Below are positions 1 to 6,804 of a stretch of DNA of 7,309 nt, piece after piece. The stretch is taken from contig CAYUNT010000213.1 in assembly GCA_964446285.1 (NCBI GenBank), positions 1-7,309 on the forward strand. The letters run 5' to 3'. The notes beneath the pieces are model-generated. The model was not told the DNA's origin. It did not search any database and worked only from the letters and a program-made list of their open reading frames with translations. Within the stretch, counting starts at the first letter, position 1; each line of letters opens with the position of its first letter. The DNA is from CAYUNT01 sp964446285 (GTDB taxonomy: Bacteria > Sumerlaeota > Sumerlaeia > SLMS01 > CAYUNT01). The translations under genes and the position numbers were made by a program.

Positions 1-23
1 TGTCAGCCTTAGCCTTGTCTTTC

Positions 24-1340
24 ATGAATGAACTTTGGTCCGTCTGGCGAGAGATGGCCCCGTATCTGCTCTTTGGGTTCTGCATGGCGGGGCTGATCTC
101 GCTGTTTTTATCGCCCGCGCTTGTGGAACGGCATTTGGGAGGCTGGGGGATAGGGCCTGTGTTCAAGGCGGCGCTTTTTGGCGTTCCGCTGCCGTTGTGT
201 TCCTGCGGCGTGATCCCGGTGGCTGCGTCACTCCGCCGCGGAGGCGCAAGCCGCGCCGCCACAACGTCCTTTCTGCTTTCCACTCCGCAAACAGGCGTAG
301 ATAGCATTTTGGTCACCTTCAGTCTTTTGGGCGCTGTACTTGCCGTATATCGCCCGCTGGTGGCGCTATTTTGCGGCGTGTTTGGCGGATTGCTCGTGAG
401 CCGGTTTGCCGAATCCGAGACAAACAATCTGCAAACTGCGGATTCTGGCGAAGCATGTTCCGGAGGGGCGGATTCCTGCTGCAACACACGCGCGCCCAAA
501 AGCCACAAGGCGGGGGTTCGAAACTCCGCCAGCGCCCCAGCGGCCGCCGCAGGCAAGTTTTGGAGCCGCTTGGCCGAGGCGCTTGAGCATGGCCTGATTG
601 TTTTACCGCGCGACCTTGGCAGGCCGCTGGCCATCGGAGTGTTTATTGCGGCGGCAATTTCTATTCTCACGCCTCGCGAGATGTTTTCCGGAGCCCTTGG
701 ACACGGCCTGACCGGAATGCTGTTGATGATGGCGTTTGGGATTCCACTCTATGTATGCGCCACAGCCTCGACGCCTATTGCCGCTGCACTGATTGCATCG
801 GGAGCTTCGCCGGGCGCGGCGCTGGTTTTTCTGATGACCGGCCCCGCCACCAATGCGGCCACGATTGCGACAGTCTGGAAGACGATGGGTCGGCGAACGG
901 CCATTTTGTATCTTTTCACCGTGGCGGCAACAGCGTTTGGCGCGGGATTTTTGCTCGATGCCATATACAAACCTTCGTCAGCGGCCATGCTCCACCACGG
1001 CCACGAAATGCTGCCTGGCGCTGTGCAAACCGCGTGCGCTGTCGTGCTAATTGTCATTATAGCACATGCGTTCGTCCGCGCCCGGCTTCGGAATGCATGG
1101 AGCGCCTGGCGCAATTCACGGAGGGAAACCACGATGGATACAATCCGGCTCCACGTAACGGGAATGAGTTGCATGCATTGCGTGGAAAACGTGCGAAAAG
1201 CCCTGGCCCGATGCGCCGGGGTTGAATCGGTGGATATAAATCTGGCGGCGGAATCCGCCACGGTTCGCGGTGCCGGAATGGACGAAACCGGACTGCGACG
1301 CGCCGTCGAAGATGCGGGCTACGGAGCGGAGAAGGCATGA
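24..1340 (+). CDS. SO_0444/ArsP_1-family metal efflux permease with C-terminal HMA domain
   Basis: Predicted inner-membrane permease that exports soft metal ions; characterised SO_0444-type relatives are linked to Cu/Zn efflux. Numbered from ATG 24 (438 residues), it shows two homologous membrane halves. The first has CSCG (Cys59, Cys61) followed by STPQTG (86-91). The second has Cys245 in a CATASTP motif and GPATN (273-277). These paired Cys/Pro/Gly motifs typify the DUF318/ArsP_1 permeases. Between the halves lies a hydrophilic loop (about 130-180) with Cys145, Cys152 and Cys153, a plausible metal-sensing or delivery site. Residues 371-438 form a heavy-metal-associated domain with GMSCMHC (Cys383, Cys386), as in CopZ and P-type ATPase N-termini. 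No Shine-Dalgarno is visible before ATG 24 and the frame stays open to the window edge, so the true start may lie upstream. Exact metal is not provable here: Cu(I) is favoured by the HMA domain, Zn or As are alternatives. Confidence 0.85.
   Translation: MNELWSVWREMAPYLLFGFCMAGLISLFLSPALVERHLGGWGIGPVFKAALFGVPLPLCSCGVIPVAASLRRGGASRAATTSFLLSTPQTGVDSILVTFSLLGAVLAVYRPLVALFCGVFGGLLVSRFAESETNNLQTADSGEACSGGADSCCNTRAPKSHKAGVRNSASAPAAAAGKFWSRLAEALEHGLIVLPRDLGRPLAIGVFIAAAISILTPREMFSGALGHGLTGMLLMMAFGIPLYVCATASTPIAAALIASGASPGAALVFLMTGPATNAATIATVWKTMGRRTAILYLFTVAATAFGAGFLLDAIYKPSSAAMLHHGHEMLPGAVQTACAVVLIVIIAHAFVRARLRNAWSAWRNSRRETTMDTIRLHVTGMSCMHCVENVRKALARCAGVESVDINLAAESATVRGAGMDETGLRRAVEDAGYGAEKA
1134..1340 (+). 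CDS. Possible independently translated HMA metallochaperone (internal start in the permease gene)
   Basis: An in-frame ATG at 1134, codon 371 of the permease, is preceded by GGAGGG at 1120-1125 with an 8-base spacer, a near-ideal ribosome binding site. Initiation here would give a 68-residue protein that matches a whole CopZ-like HMA domain: beta strand TIRLHVTGM, metal site GMSCMHC (Cys13 and Cys16 of the short form), then helix-strand-strand-helix to the end. The start falls exactly at the domain boundary, after a basic, membrane-proximal linker. Seen: the site, spacing and frame. Known: HMA domains occur both as free chaperones and fused to transporters. Inferred: one gene may yield a fused and a free form, or two ancestral genes fused. 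The site could also be chance, so confidence is limited. Confidence 0.4.
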   Translation: MDTIRLHVTGMSCMHCVENVRKALARCAGVESVDINLAAESATVRGAGMDETGLRRAVEDAGYGAEKA

Positions 1341-1405
1341 AAAAGCGCTGGACTCAGCGAGAGAATTCGGGCAAAAGATACGCCGGGACTTCAAGGCGGA
1401 ATTAG
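1337..1405 (+). CDS. Possible 22-residue basic peptide, translationally coupled to the permease
   Basis: ATG 1337 overlaps the permease stop as ATGA and is preceded by purine-rich GGAGAAGG at 1328-1335. The GGAG core sits 5 bases from the ATG. The ORF starts MKKRWTQRE, ends SRRN and stops at TAG 1403. It contains no hydrophobic segment and many Arg/Lys residues. I recognise no family. Its stop codon lies in the loop of the 1393-1417 hairpin, so it could act as a leader peptide for ferritin, be the remnant of a lost gene, or be accidental. An ATGA overlap with an SD-like stretch is the only positive evidence. Confidence 0.2.
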   Translation: MKKRWTQRENSGKRYAGTSRRN

Positions 1406-1449
1406 CAGGGCCGCCTTTGCATTACAGCGAACCCGGCCAGACCAGGCGG
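1393..1449 (+). promoter_or_regulatory. Alternative hairpins in the ferritin 5' leader
   Basis: AAGGCGG at 1393-1399 pairs perfectly with CCGCCTT at 1411-1417 (7 bp, 11-base loop). The same CCGCCT arm (1411-1416) can pair instead with a second AGGCGG at 1444-1449 (6 bp, 27-base loop). The two structures exclude each other, as in attenuators. The first could also be a weak terminator, although only three T follow. The ferritin ribosome binding site at 1473-1478 lies outside both stems, so any control would act on transcription or on mRNA stability rather than by direct masking. Short GC-rich repeats can arise by chance. No convincing -35/-10 pair or Fur-like palindrome was seen in this gap. 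Confidence 0.28.
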
Positions 1450-1488
1450 GTCGCGCCAATCTCAACAACACTAAGGAGCGCATAATCC

Positions 1489-1983
1489 ATGCTCAGCGAC
1501 AAAATGCAGAAGGCGCTTGTGGAACAAATCAACCGTGAACTCTTTTCGAGTTATCTGTATCTGTCCATGTCCATCTGGTTTCAAAGCCAGAATCTGAAGG
1601 GCTGCGCAAAGTGGATGAGCGTGCAATCGAAAGAGGAATACAGCCACGCGATGAAGTTCCTGGATTACGTTCAGGATCGCGGCGGCCAGGCGGCTCTGGC
1701 GGCCATTGAAGCGCCCCAGAAATCCTGGAAGTCCACGGTGGATGCCTTCGAGGCCACGCTCAAGCACGAGAAGTTCATCACCGAATCCATCAACGCTCTC
1801 ATGGACCAGGCAGTGAAGGAAAAGGATTATCCCAGCACGATTTTCCTGCAGTGGTTCATTACAGAACAGGTGGAAGAGGAGAACAACGCCGTCGAAATTC
1901 TGGAGAAATTGAAAATGCTGGCGAATTCGCCGGGCGGGTTGTTCATGCTTGACCGCGAACTGGGCAAGCGTGAATCCGATTGA
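1489..1983 (+). CDS. ftnA: Non-haem bacterial ferritin
   Basis: Cytoplasmic iron-storage protein that oxidises Fe(II) and stores ferric mineral in a 24-subunit shell. At 164 residues it has the normal length for bacterial FtnA. All ferroxidase ligands expected from E. coli FtnA occur at the same positions: Glu17, Glu50 and His53 (site A), Glu94 and Glu130 (site B), Glu49, Glu126 and Glu129 (site C), and Tyr24. Recognisable segments include INRELFSSYLYLSM (helix A), SKEEYSH (helix B), KHEKFITESIN (helix C) and DYPSTIFLQWF followed by EQVEEE (helix D). There is no Met haem ligand pattern of bacterioferritin and no encapsulin-targeting tail. The start is fixed by AAGGAG at 1473-1478, 10 bases before the ATG, and by the family N-terminus MLSDKMQKAL. 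It stands 148 bases after the permease and 130 bases before the RND adaptor on the same strand. The symbol is assigned by similarity only. Confidence 0.95.
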   Translation: MLSDKMQKALVEQINRELFSSYLYLSMSIWFQSQNLKGCAKWMSVQSKEEYSHAMKFLDYVQDRGGQAALAAIEAPQKSWKSTVDAFEATLKHEKFITESINALMDQAVKEKDYPSTIFLQWFITEQVEEENNAVEILEKLKMLANSPGGLFMLDRELGKRESD

Positions 1984-2018
1984 GTGATGTCTGATCGCAA
2001 GTGCCAGGGACAAACTCA

Positions 2019-2076
2019 TACGCCCATTCGTTAGCGTTTGGCGGATTGCCGGCCAGCCGTGAAACGAGTGGGCGTA
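2019..2076 (+). other. Large intergenic inverted repeat between ferritin and the RND operon
   Basis: TACGCCCATTCGTT at 2019-2032 pairs with AACGAGTGGGCGTA at 2063-2076: 14 consecutive pairs, 13 Watson-Crick and one G-T wobble, enclosing a 30-base loop (2033-2062) that can form a minor TGGC/GCCA stem. It begins 36 bases after the ferritin stop and ends 24 bases before the adaptor Shine-Dalgarno. No T-tract follows (the next bases are CTTATATG), so it is not a standard intrinsic terminator. It could stabilise the ferritin mRNA 3' end, attenuate read-through, or be a regulator-binding palindrome for the efflux operon. The structure is directly visible; the role is inferred. Confidence 0.6.
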
Positions 2077-2100
2077 CTTATATGCAAAACCTTGTCAAAT

Positions 2101-2116
2101 GGAGGCTGCCCCGATG
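2101..2116 (+). promoter_or_regulatory. Ribosome binding site that fixes the adaptor start
   Basis: GGAGG at 2101-2105 lies 8 bases before ATG 2114. It overlaps an upstream in-frame ATG at 2099, which would add only five residues (MEAAP) and has no upstream SD of its own. ATG 2114 also gives a standard N-terminus, MLKK followed by a hydrophobic segment. ATG 2114 is therefore chosen as the start. Confidence 0.85.
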
Positions 2117-3241
2117 CTCAAAAAACTCATTCTCGCACTCGCCGCCATAGCGGTTCTCGTCCTGATTCTTGCGTGGTCGGCGGGGGCGTTTCACAAAAAG
2201 GTGGAGCCGGGCGCCGTCCAGGCGGAGCGCCGGACGCTGGGCAGTCTGCCAACGGATGTGGTGCATAAAATCACCGCCACCGAATGGGTGAATGTGGTCG
2301 GGACGCTTCGCGCCAAGCGCCGCACGGAGGTGTCGGCTAAAATCCAGGCCGCAATTCAGGAAATCAACGTCCAGGCGGGCGACAGCGTCGCGGAAGGCCA
2401 GGTGCTTGTCCGACTCGATGACCGCGATCTCAAGGCGCGCCTCGAAGAAGCCCGCCAAGCCGTTGTTGCCGCCGAAGCCAATCTGCAAAACCTGGAGAAG
2501 GACTTGAAGCGCTACAAGGATTTGGTGGGGCAGGGGGCGGTTACGCAGCAAGAATATGACGGAATTCAATCGCGCCATACGATTGCGCAGGCCGACGTGA
2601 GCCGCGGACGCGAGTCCGTGAAAGCAGCGGAAACCATGCTGTCCTACACGGTAATCAAAGCGCCAATCCGCGGGAAAATCGTCGATAAATATGCGCAGGC
2701 GGGCGACTTGACCAGTCCGGGCCGGCCGCTGCTCGCCATCTACGATCCTACGGCGCTGCGCCTTGAGGCAGCTGTGCCCGAGGCGCTGGCCGCCGACCTA
2801 ACCATTGGGAGCGAACTCGACGTCAAACTGGAAACGCTCAACCGCACAGTGAAAGGCTCAATTGAGGAAATCGTTCCGCAGGCCGAAGCCGCAAGCCGCT
2901 CGGTTCTGGTCAAGGTCCAGGTGCCGGAATTGCCAGGTGTTTACGAGGGAATGTTCGGACGCCTGCAAATCCCCAGCCGCGAGCGCGCCCGCTATTGCGC
3001 ACCCAAATCCGCCATCCGTCAAGTGGGGCAACTGGCGATGGCGGAAGTGGTTCACAAAGACAACACGCTCGAACGCCGCATGGTGAAACTCGGTGAACAC
3101 TCGAACTATGGGCGTGTCGAAGTGCTGTCGGGTTTGGAGGATGGCGACCGCGTGGTTCTGTATGGTCCCGCGCCGCCGCCGCTGCCTGAGGGCATGGCAA
3201 TGCCGGGCCTGTTTGGGCAGGGCGAGGGGGGGCGGCCATGA
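2114..3241 (+). CDS. RND efflux periplasmic adaptor subunit (membrane fusion protein, HlyD/AcrA type)
   Basis: Periplasmic adaptor linking an inner-membrane RND pump to an outer-membrane channel; 375 residues, typical for the family. Residues 1-4 are MLKK, and 5-25 form a hydrophobic signal-anchor. There is no lipobox Cys, so it is probably held by an uncleaved helix or released after cleavage. The first half of the barrel-sandwich (lipoyl-like) domain is about 65-102 (EINVQAGDSVAEGQVLVRLD at 83-102). A helical hairpin spans about 104-175 and is short, with a QGAVTQQEYD turn region. The second lipoyl half carries VIKAPIRGKIVDK near 180-192, followed by beta-barrel and membrane-proximal domains. 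The C-terminus is Pro/Gly-rich (PAPPPLPEG). Its stop overlaps the next ATG (ATGA), so translation is coupled to the RND pump. Substrate cannot be read from this sequence; drugs, metals or other toxic compounds are all possible. Confidence 0.93.
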   Translation: MLKKLILALAAIAVLVLILAWSAGAFHKKVEPGAVQAERRTLGSLPTDVVHKITATEWVNVVGTLRAKRRTEVSAKIQAAIQEINVQAGDSVAEGQVLVRLDDRDLKARLEEARQAVVAAEANLQNLEKDLKRYKDLVGQGAVTQQEYDGIQSRHTIAQADVSRGRESVKAAETMLSYTVIKAPIRGKIVDKYAQAGDLTSPGRPLLAIYDPTALRLEAAVPEALAADLTIGSELDVKLETLNRTVKGSIEEIVPQAEAASRSVLVKVQVPELPGVYEGMFGRLQIPSRERARYCAPKSAIRQVGQLAMAEVVHKDNTLERRMVKLGEHSNYGRVEVLSGLEDGDRVVLYGPAPPPLPEGMAMPGLFGQGEGGRP

Positions 3242-6200
3242 GCGCAAACGATCCGGGAAAAGCCTCATTCACCCAGCGGATTGTCGAGGTCTTCTTGCGC
3301 GGGAATTTGTCCGCGCTGCTTATCATTCTTTCGCTTAGCGTTGGGGCCATCGCCTTGTGGGTGACGCCGCGCGAGGAAGAACCGCAGATCGTCGTGCCCA
3401 TCGCCGACGTATTCGTCAACGTGCCGGGCGTGTCCGCCGAGGAGGTCGAACGGCAAGTCTCCACCCGGCTCGAAAAACTCCTCTATCAGATCGACGGCGT
3501 CGAATATGTGTATTCGATGTCGCGACCGGGCGCAGCCATTGTCACCGTGCGGTTTTATGTAGGCGAGGACCGCGAAAATTCGCTCGTCAAGATATTCAGC
3601 AAGATCAACGCAAACATCGATCAGGTTCCGCCGATGGTGGCGGGATGGGTAGTGAAGCCTGTCGAGATAGACGACGTTCCCATTGTCAACATAACGCTTT
3701 TCAGCGACCGCTACAACGAATCCGAATTGCGCCGGCTGGCCGAAGAAGCCGAAATCAAACTCCAGTCGGTGAAAAACACAAACCGGACACTGCTAGTGGG
3801 AGGGCAGGCGCGCATGGCGCGCGTGGAACTGGACCCAAGCCGCCTCGCCGCCTATGCTTTGTCGCCGCTCGAAATCGTGCGCGCGCTTCAGGCGAGCAAC
3901 GTCCGCTCGGCATCGGGAGCGTTTGACGAGACCAATCGCGAATATCTTGTCGATGCGGGCGTTTTCCTCGAAGGAATCGACGCCGTGCGTTCGCTCGTCG
4001 TTGGTGTGCACGAAGGGCGCACGGTCCGCCTGAAGGACGTGGCGGATGTGATCGACGCGCCGGAGGAAGTGACCTCTTATACACGCATAGGATTTGGCCC
4101 CGCCGCGCATCCCGCGAGCGAATATGGACTGGATTCGGCCGCGCTGAAGACGGGTGCGCTGCTTCCGGCAGTGCATATCGCCGTCGCAAAGAAAAAAGGC
4201 ACAAATGCCGTATGGGTGGCGCGCGCCGTCGAGGAACGGATGCGCGAAATTGCCGCCGAGACTTTGCCGGATTACGTCCATTATCGCATCACGCGCGATT
4301 ACGGCCACACCGCGAACGAAAAGGTGAACGAACTCGTAAAGGGCCTTGGCGAAGCCCTGATCATCGTCGTTGGGCTGTTTGTGCTCACGCTCGGATGGCG
4401 CGAGGCGTTCATTGTCGCTGTCGCCGTTCCGATCACATTCGCCCTGACGCTGCTCCTGAATTACTTGTTCGGATTTACGATTAATCGCGTCACGCTATTT
4501 GCTTTGATTCTATCGCTGGGCCTGGTAGTGGACGATCCGATTGTTGATGTCGAGAATATCTACAGGCACTTCAAGATGCGGAAAGAAACGCCTCTGCGCG
4601 CAGTTCTCACCGCCGTGAACGAAGTGCGGCCGCCGATCATCCTTGCCACGCTGGCTGTGATTATCTCGTTCGTGCCTATGTTTTTCATCACTGAAATGAT
4701 GGGGCCGTATATGCGCCCGATGGCATTCAACGTTCCCATCGCGATGTTCATGTCGCTGGTCGTGGCGTTCACGATTACGCCGTGGATGTCGTATCACTTG
4801 CTGAAAAAGGAATATGGACACAAGGACGAAAAGCCCTGGGTGCTCGAGCAAAGCCTCATCTATCGAATCTACAATCGGGTGCTGCCGTTTTTCATGAACT
4901 CGCGCGCGGCATCGTGGGGAATGCTGGGGGTTACGGCGCTGCTGCTTGTTTGGGCTGGATGGCTCGCGATGGCGCGGCTTGTGCCGCTGAAAATGCTGCC
5001 GTTCGATAACAAAAACGAGTTTCAAATCATCGTGGATATGCCTGAAGGCACGACGCTTGAAACAACAGATGCCGCCACAAATGCCTTTGCCGACTACCTG
5101 CGCACAGTCCCCGAGGTTGCGGATTTCCAGACATATATTGGCTGTGCCTCGCCAATGGATTTCAACGGCATGGTGCGCCATTATTATCTGCGCCAGGGCG
5201 CGAATGTGGCTGATATCCGCGTGAATCTTGTGAATAAAAAGGATCGTGTGCACCAGAGCCACGACCTCGTTTTGCGCCTGCGCCGCGATCTGGCCAAAAT
5301 AGCCGCCGAGCGTGGCGCGAACATTAAATTGGTCGAAGTGCCGCCAGGTCCGCCCAACATCGCGACAGTGACCGCGGAGGTTTACGGCCAGCCATACCAT
5401 GACTACGCGGATTTGCGCGCAGCGGCGAAAACTCTGCTCGCGCGCCTCGAAAAAGAGGCAGGGGTCGTCGATGTCGATGACACCATTGAAGACGATCAGA
5501 CAAAGTTCATATTCGTGACGGACAAGGAAAAGGCTGCTCTCAACGGTATTTCCACCGATGACATTGCGCGAACGCTGTCGATTGCGCTCGATGGAATGAA
5601 TGCTGGCGTCCTGCACGACGCATCGGAAGTTAACCCGATGCCGATTCAATTGCGCGTGCCGCAGGATCAGCGTTCGGGGCTGCCGAACCTGCAACGCATT
5701 CATGTGAAAGGCGGCTCGGGACGCCTTGTGGCGCTTGGCGAACTCGGGCACTTTGAGGAAGTCATTCAAGACAAAACCATCTACCACAAAAACCTCGAAC
5801 GTGTCGTGTATGTTTTCGCGGAGATGGCCGGCCGCGCTCCTGCGGAAGCCGTGCTCGATATCCAAGCCGATCGCCGGTTTGATTCTGGTTCGAAATCCTC
5901 CGCATCCTCTGCGACTTCCTCGTCCGATGCGGTGAAATCTTCGCCGCCCATTCCAGTCGAAGATCGCAGCTACCTCAATAACGGAGCGGGAATTCCCTGG
6001 AAACTCGGCAGCGAATTCCGCGTCGATTGGGCGGGCGAAGGCGAATGGCGCACCACCGTCGTCGTTTTCCGCGACCTCGGAATCGCTTTTGCCGCCGCGT
6101 GTTTTGGCATTTACATCCTGCTCGTCTATCAAACCGCCTCTTACTTCATGCCGCTCATTTTGATGATCTCGATTCCGCTCACGATGATCGGCATCATGCC

Positions 6201-6774
6201 CGGATTCTGGCTGCTGAACCTGCTCGGAAATCATCCGGTGGGGGGGTATCCGAACCCGGTGTTCTTTACGGCCACGGCGATGATCGGGATGATCGCGCTT
6301 TCGGGCCTGGCGGTGCGCAATGCCATATTGCTCATCGAATTTGTGCATGTGGCTTTGGAGAAAGGCCAATCGCTTCGCGACGCGCTTGTGCATTCCGGCG
6401 CCGTGCGATTCCGTCCGATTCTGCTCACAGCCGCCGCGGCGATGCTTGCCGCGTGGCCCATCACGCTTGATCCAATCTTCAACGGACTCGCCTGGGCGTT
6501 GATTTTCGGCCTCGCGGTTTCCACCGCATTCACCCTGCTGATAATTCCCGTGGTGTATTGGATGGTCTATGCGAACCGCCCGGGCCACGGCCTGCCTCGC
6601 GACATTACTGCCGAAGAAGAATTCTCGCTCTATCCGCTGGGTGACGAGCAACCGCTTGCACAGGCCGCTCCTGTTCATGGCGTTTCAATGCACGCTCATG
6701 CTGCGGCGCCTGCGGCCATCAGCGCTCCTGCGGCCTCTGCGGCAAAAAAGCCAGGAAAGAAGAAGAAAAAATAG
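3238..6774 (+). CDS. RND efflux transporter, inner-membrane permease subunit (AcrB/HAE-like superfamily)
   Basis: Proton-driven trimeric pump of the ACR_tran superfamily; 1178 residues, longer than the usual 1030-1100. TM1 is about 24-43, followed by TPREEEPQIVVP (43-54), diagnostic of one broad RND subgroup. Periplasmic loop 1 runs to about 370, TM2-TM6 from about 373, TM7 about 558-580, loop 2 to about 942, and TM8-TM12 from about 945 to 1111. The proton-relay acids are present as GLVVDDPIVDVEN (Asp432, Asp433, equivalent to AcrB Asp407/408). The TM10 Lys of AcrB is replaced by Arg in GLAVRNAILLIEF (Arg1027), a pattern I recall in this subgroup. Two oddities are a Ser-rich stretch at 882-902 in loop 2, and a 67-residue cytoplasmic tail (1112-1178) containing HGVSMHAHAA, Ala/Pro repeats and KKPGKKKKK at the end. 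The start ATG overlaps the adaptor stop; GAGG at 3224-3227 is the probable SD. Substrate is unknown. Confidence 0.95.
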   Translation: MSANDPGKASFTQRIVEVFLRGNLSALLIILSLSVGAIALWVTPREEEPQIVVPIADVFVNVPGVSAEEVERQVSTRLEKLLYQIDGVEYVYSMSRPGAAIVTVRFYVGEDRENSLVKIFSKINANIDQVPPMVAGWVVKPVEIDDVPIVNITLFSDRYNESELRRLAEEAEIKLQSVKNTNRTLLVGGQARMARVELDPSRLAAYALSPLEIVRALQASNVRSASGAFDETNREYLVDAGVFLEGIDAVRSLVVGVHEGRTVRLKDVADVIDAPEEVTSYTRIGFGPAAHPASEYGLDSAALKTGALLPAVHIAVAKKKGTNAVWVARAVEERMREIAAETLPDYVHYRITRDYGHTANEKVNELVKGLGEALIIVVGLFVLTLGWREAFIVAVAVPITFALTLLLNYLFGFTINRVTLFALILSLGLVVDDPIVDVENIYRHFKMRKETPLRAVLTAVNEVRPPIILATLAVIISFVPMFFITEMMGPYMRPMAFNVPIAMFMSLVVAFTITPWMSYHLLKKEYGHKDEKPWVLEQSLIYRIYNRVLPFFMNSRAASWGMLGVTALLLVWAGWLAMARLVPLKMLPFDNKNEFQIIVDMPEGTTLETTDAATNAFADYLRTVPEVADFQTYIGCASPMDFNGMVRHYYLRQGANVADIRVNLVNKKDRVHQSHDLVLRLRRDLAKIAAERGANIKLVEVPPGPPNIATVTAEVYGQPYHDYADLRAAAKTLLARLEKEAGVVDVDDTIEDDQTKFIFVTDKEKAALNGISTDDIARTLSIALDGMNAGVLHDASEVNPMPIQLRVPQDQRSGLPNLQRIHVKGGSGRLVALGELGHFEEVIQDKTIYHKNLERVVYVFAEMAGRAPAEAVLDIQADRRFDSGSKSSASSATSSSDAVKSSPPIPVEDRSYLNNGAGIPWKLGSEFRVDWAGEGEWRTTVVVFRDLGIAFAAACFGIYILLVYQTASYFMPLILMISIPLTMIGIMPGFWLLNLLGNHPVGGYPNPVFFTATAMIGMIALSGLAVRNAILLIEFVHVALEKGQSLRDALVHSGAVRFRPILLTAAAAMLAAWPITLDPIFNGLAWALIFGLAVSTAFTLLIIPVVYWMVYANRPGHGLPRDITAEEEFSLYPLGDEQPLAQAAPVHGVSMHAHAAAPAAISAPAASAAKKPGKKKKK

Positions 6775-6804
6775 GCAACGCCAATTGCCGATAATTCTGT
6801 TCCC

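Noticed and set aside
15..23. TTG at 15 as the permease start
   Set aside because: ATG 24 is the better codon three residues on, and neither has a visible SD. The frame is open to base 3, so a start outside the window is as likely as TTG 15.
1406..1488. Fur box or sigma-70 promoter ahead of ferritin
   Set aside because: No GATAAT-type palindrome. A TTGCAT at 1417-1422 has no -10-like hexamer at the right distance.
1471..2019. A 182-codon antisense frame opposite ferritin
   Set aside because: It is the complement of a highly conserved ferritin with all ligand residues; the antisense product has no family features.
2078..2083. TTATAT as a -10 box for the RND operon
   Set aside because: No acceptable -35 hexamer at 16-18 bases upstream; the nearest candidate, TTGCCG at 2046-2051, is too far away.
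2099..2113. ATG 2099 as the adaptor start
   Set aside because: It overlaps the GGAGG that serves ATG 2114, and has no SD of its own.
4510..6678. A 722-codon antisense open frame opposite the RND pump
   Set aside because: It mirrors the pump gene's codon bias, is rich in His/Arg with no domain or membrane pattern, and lies wholly inside a well-supported gene.
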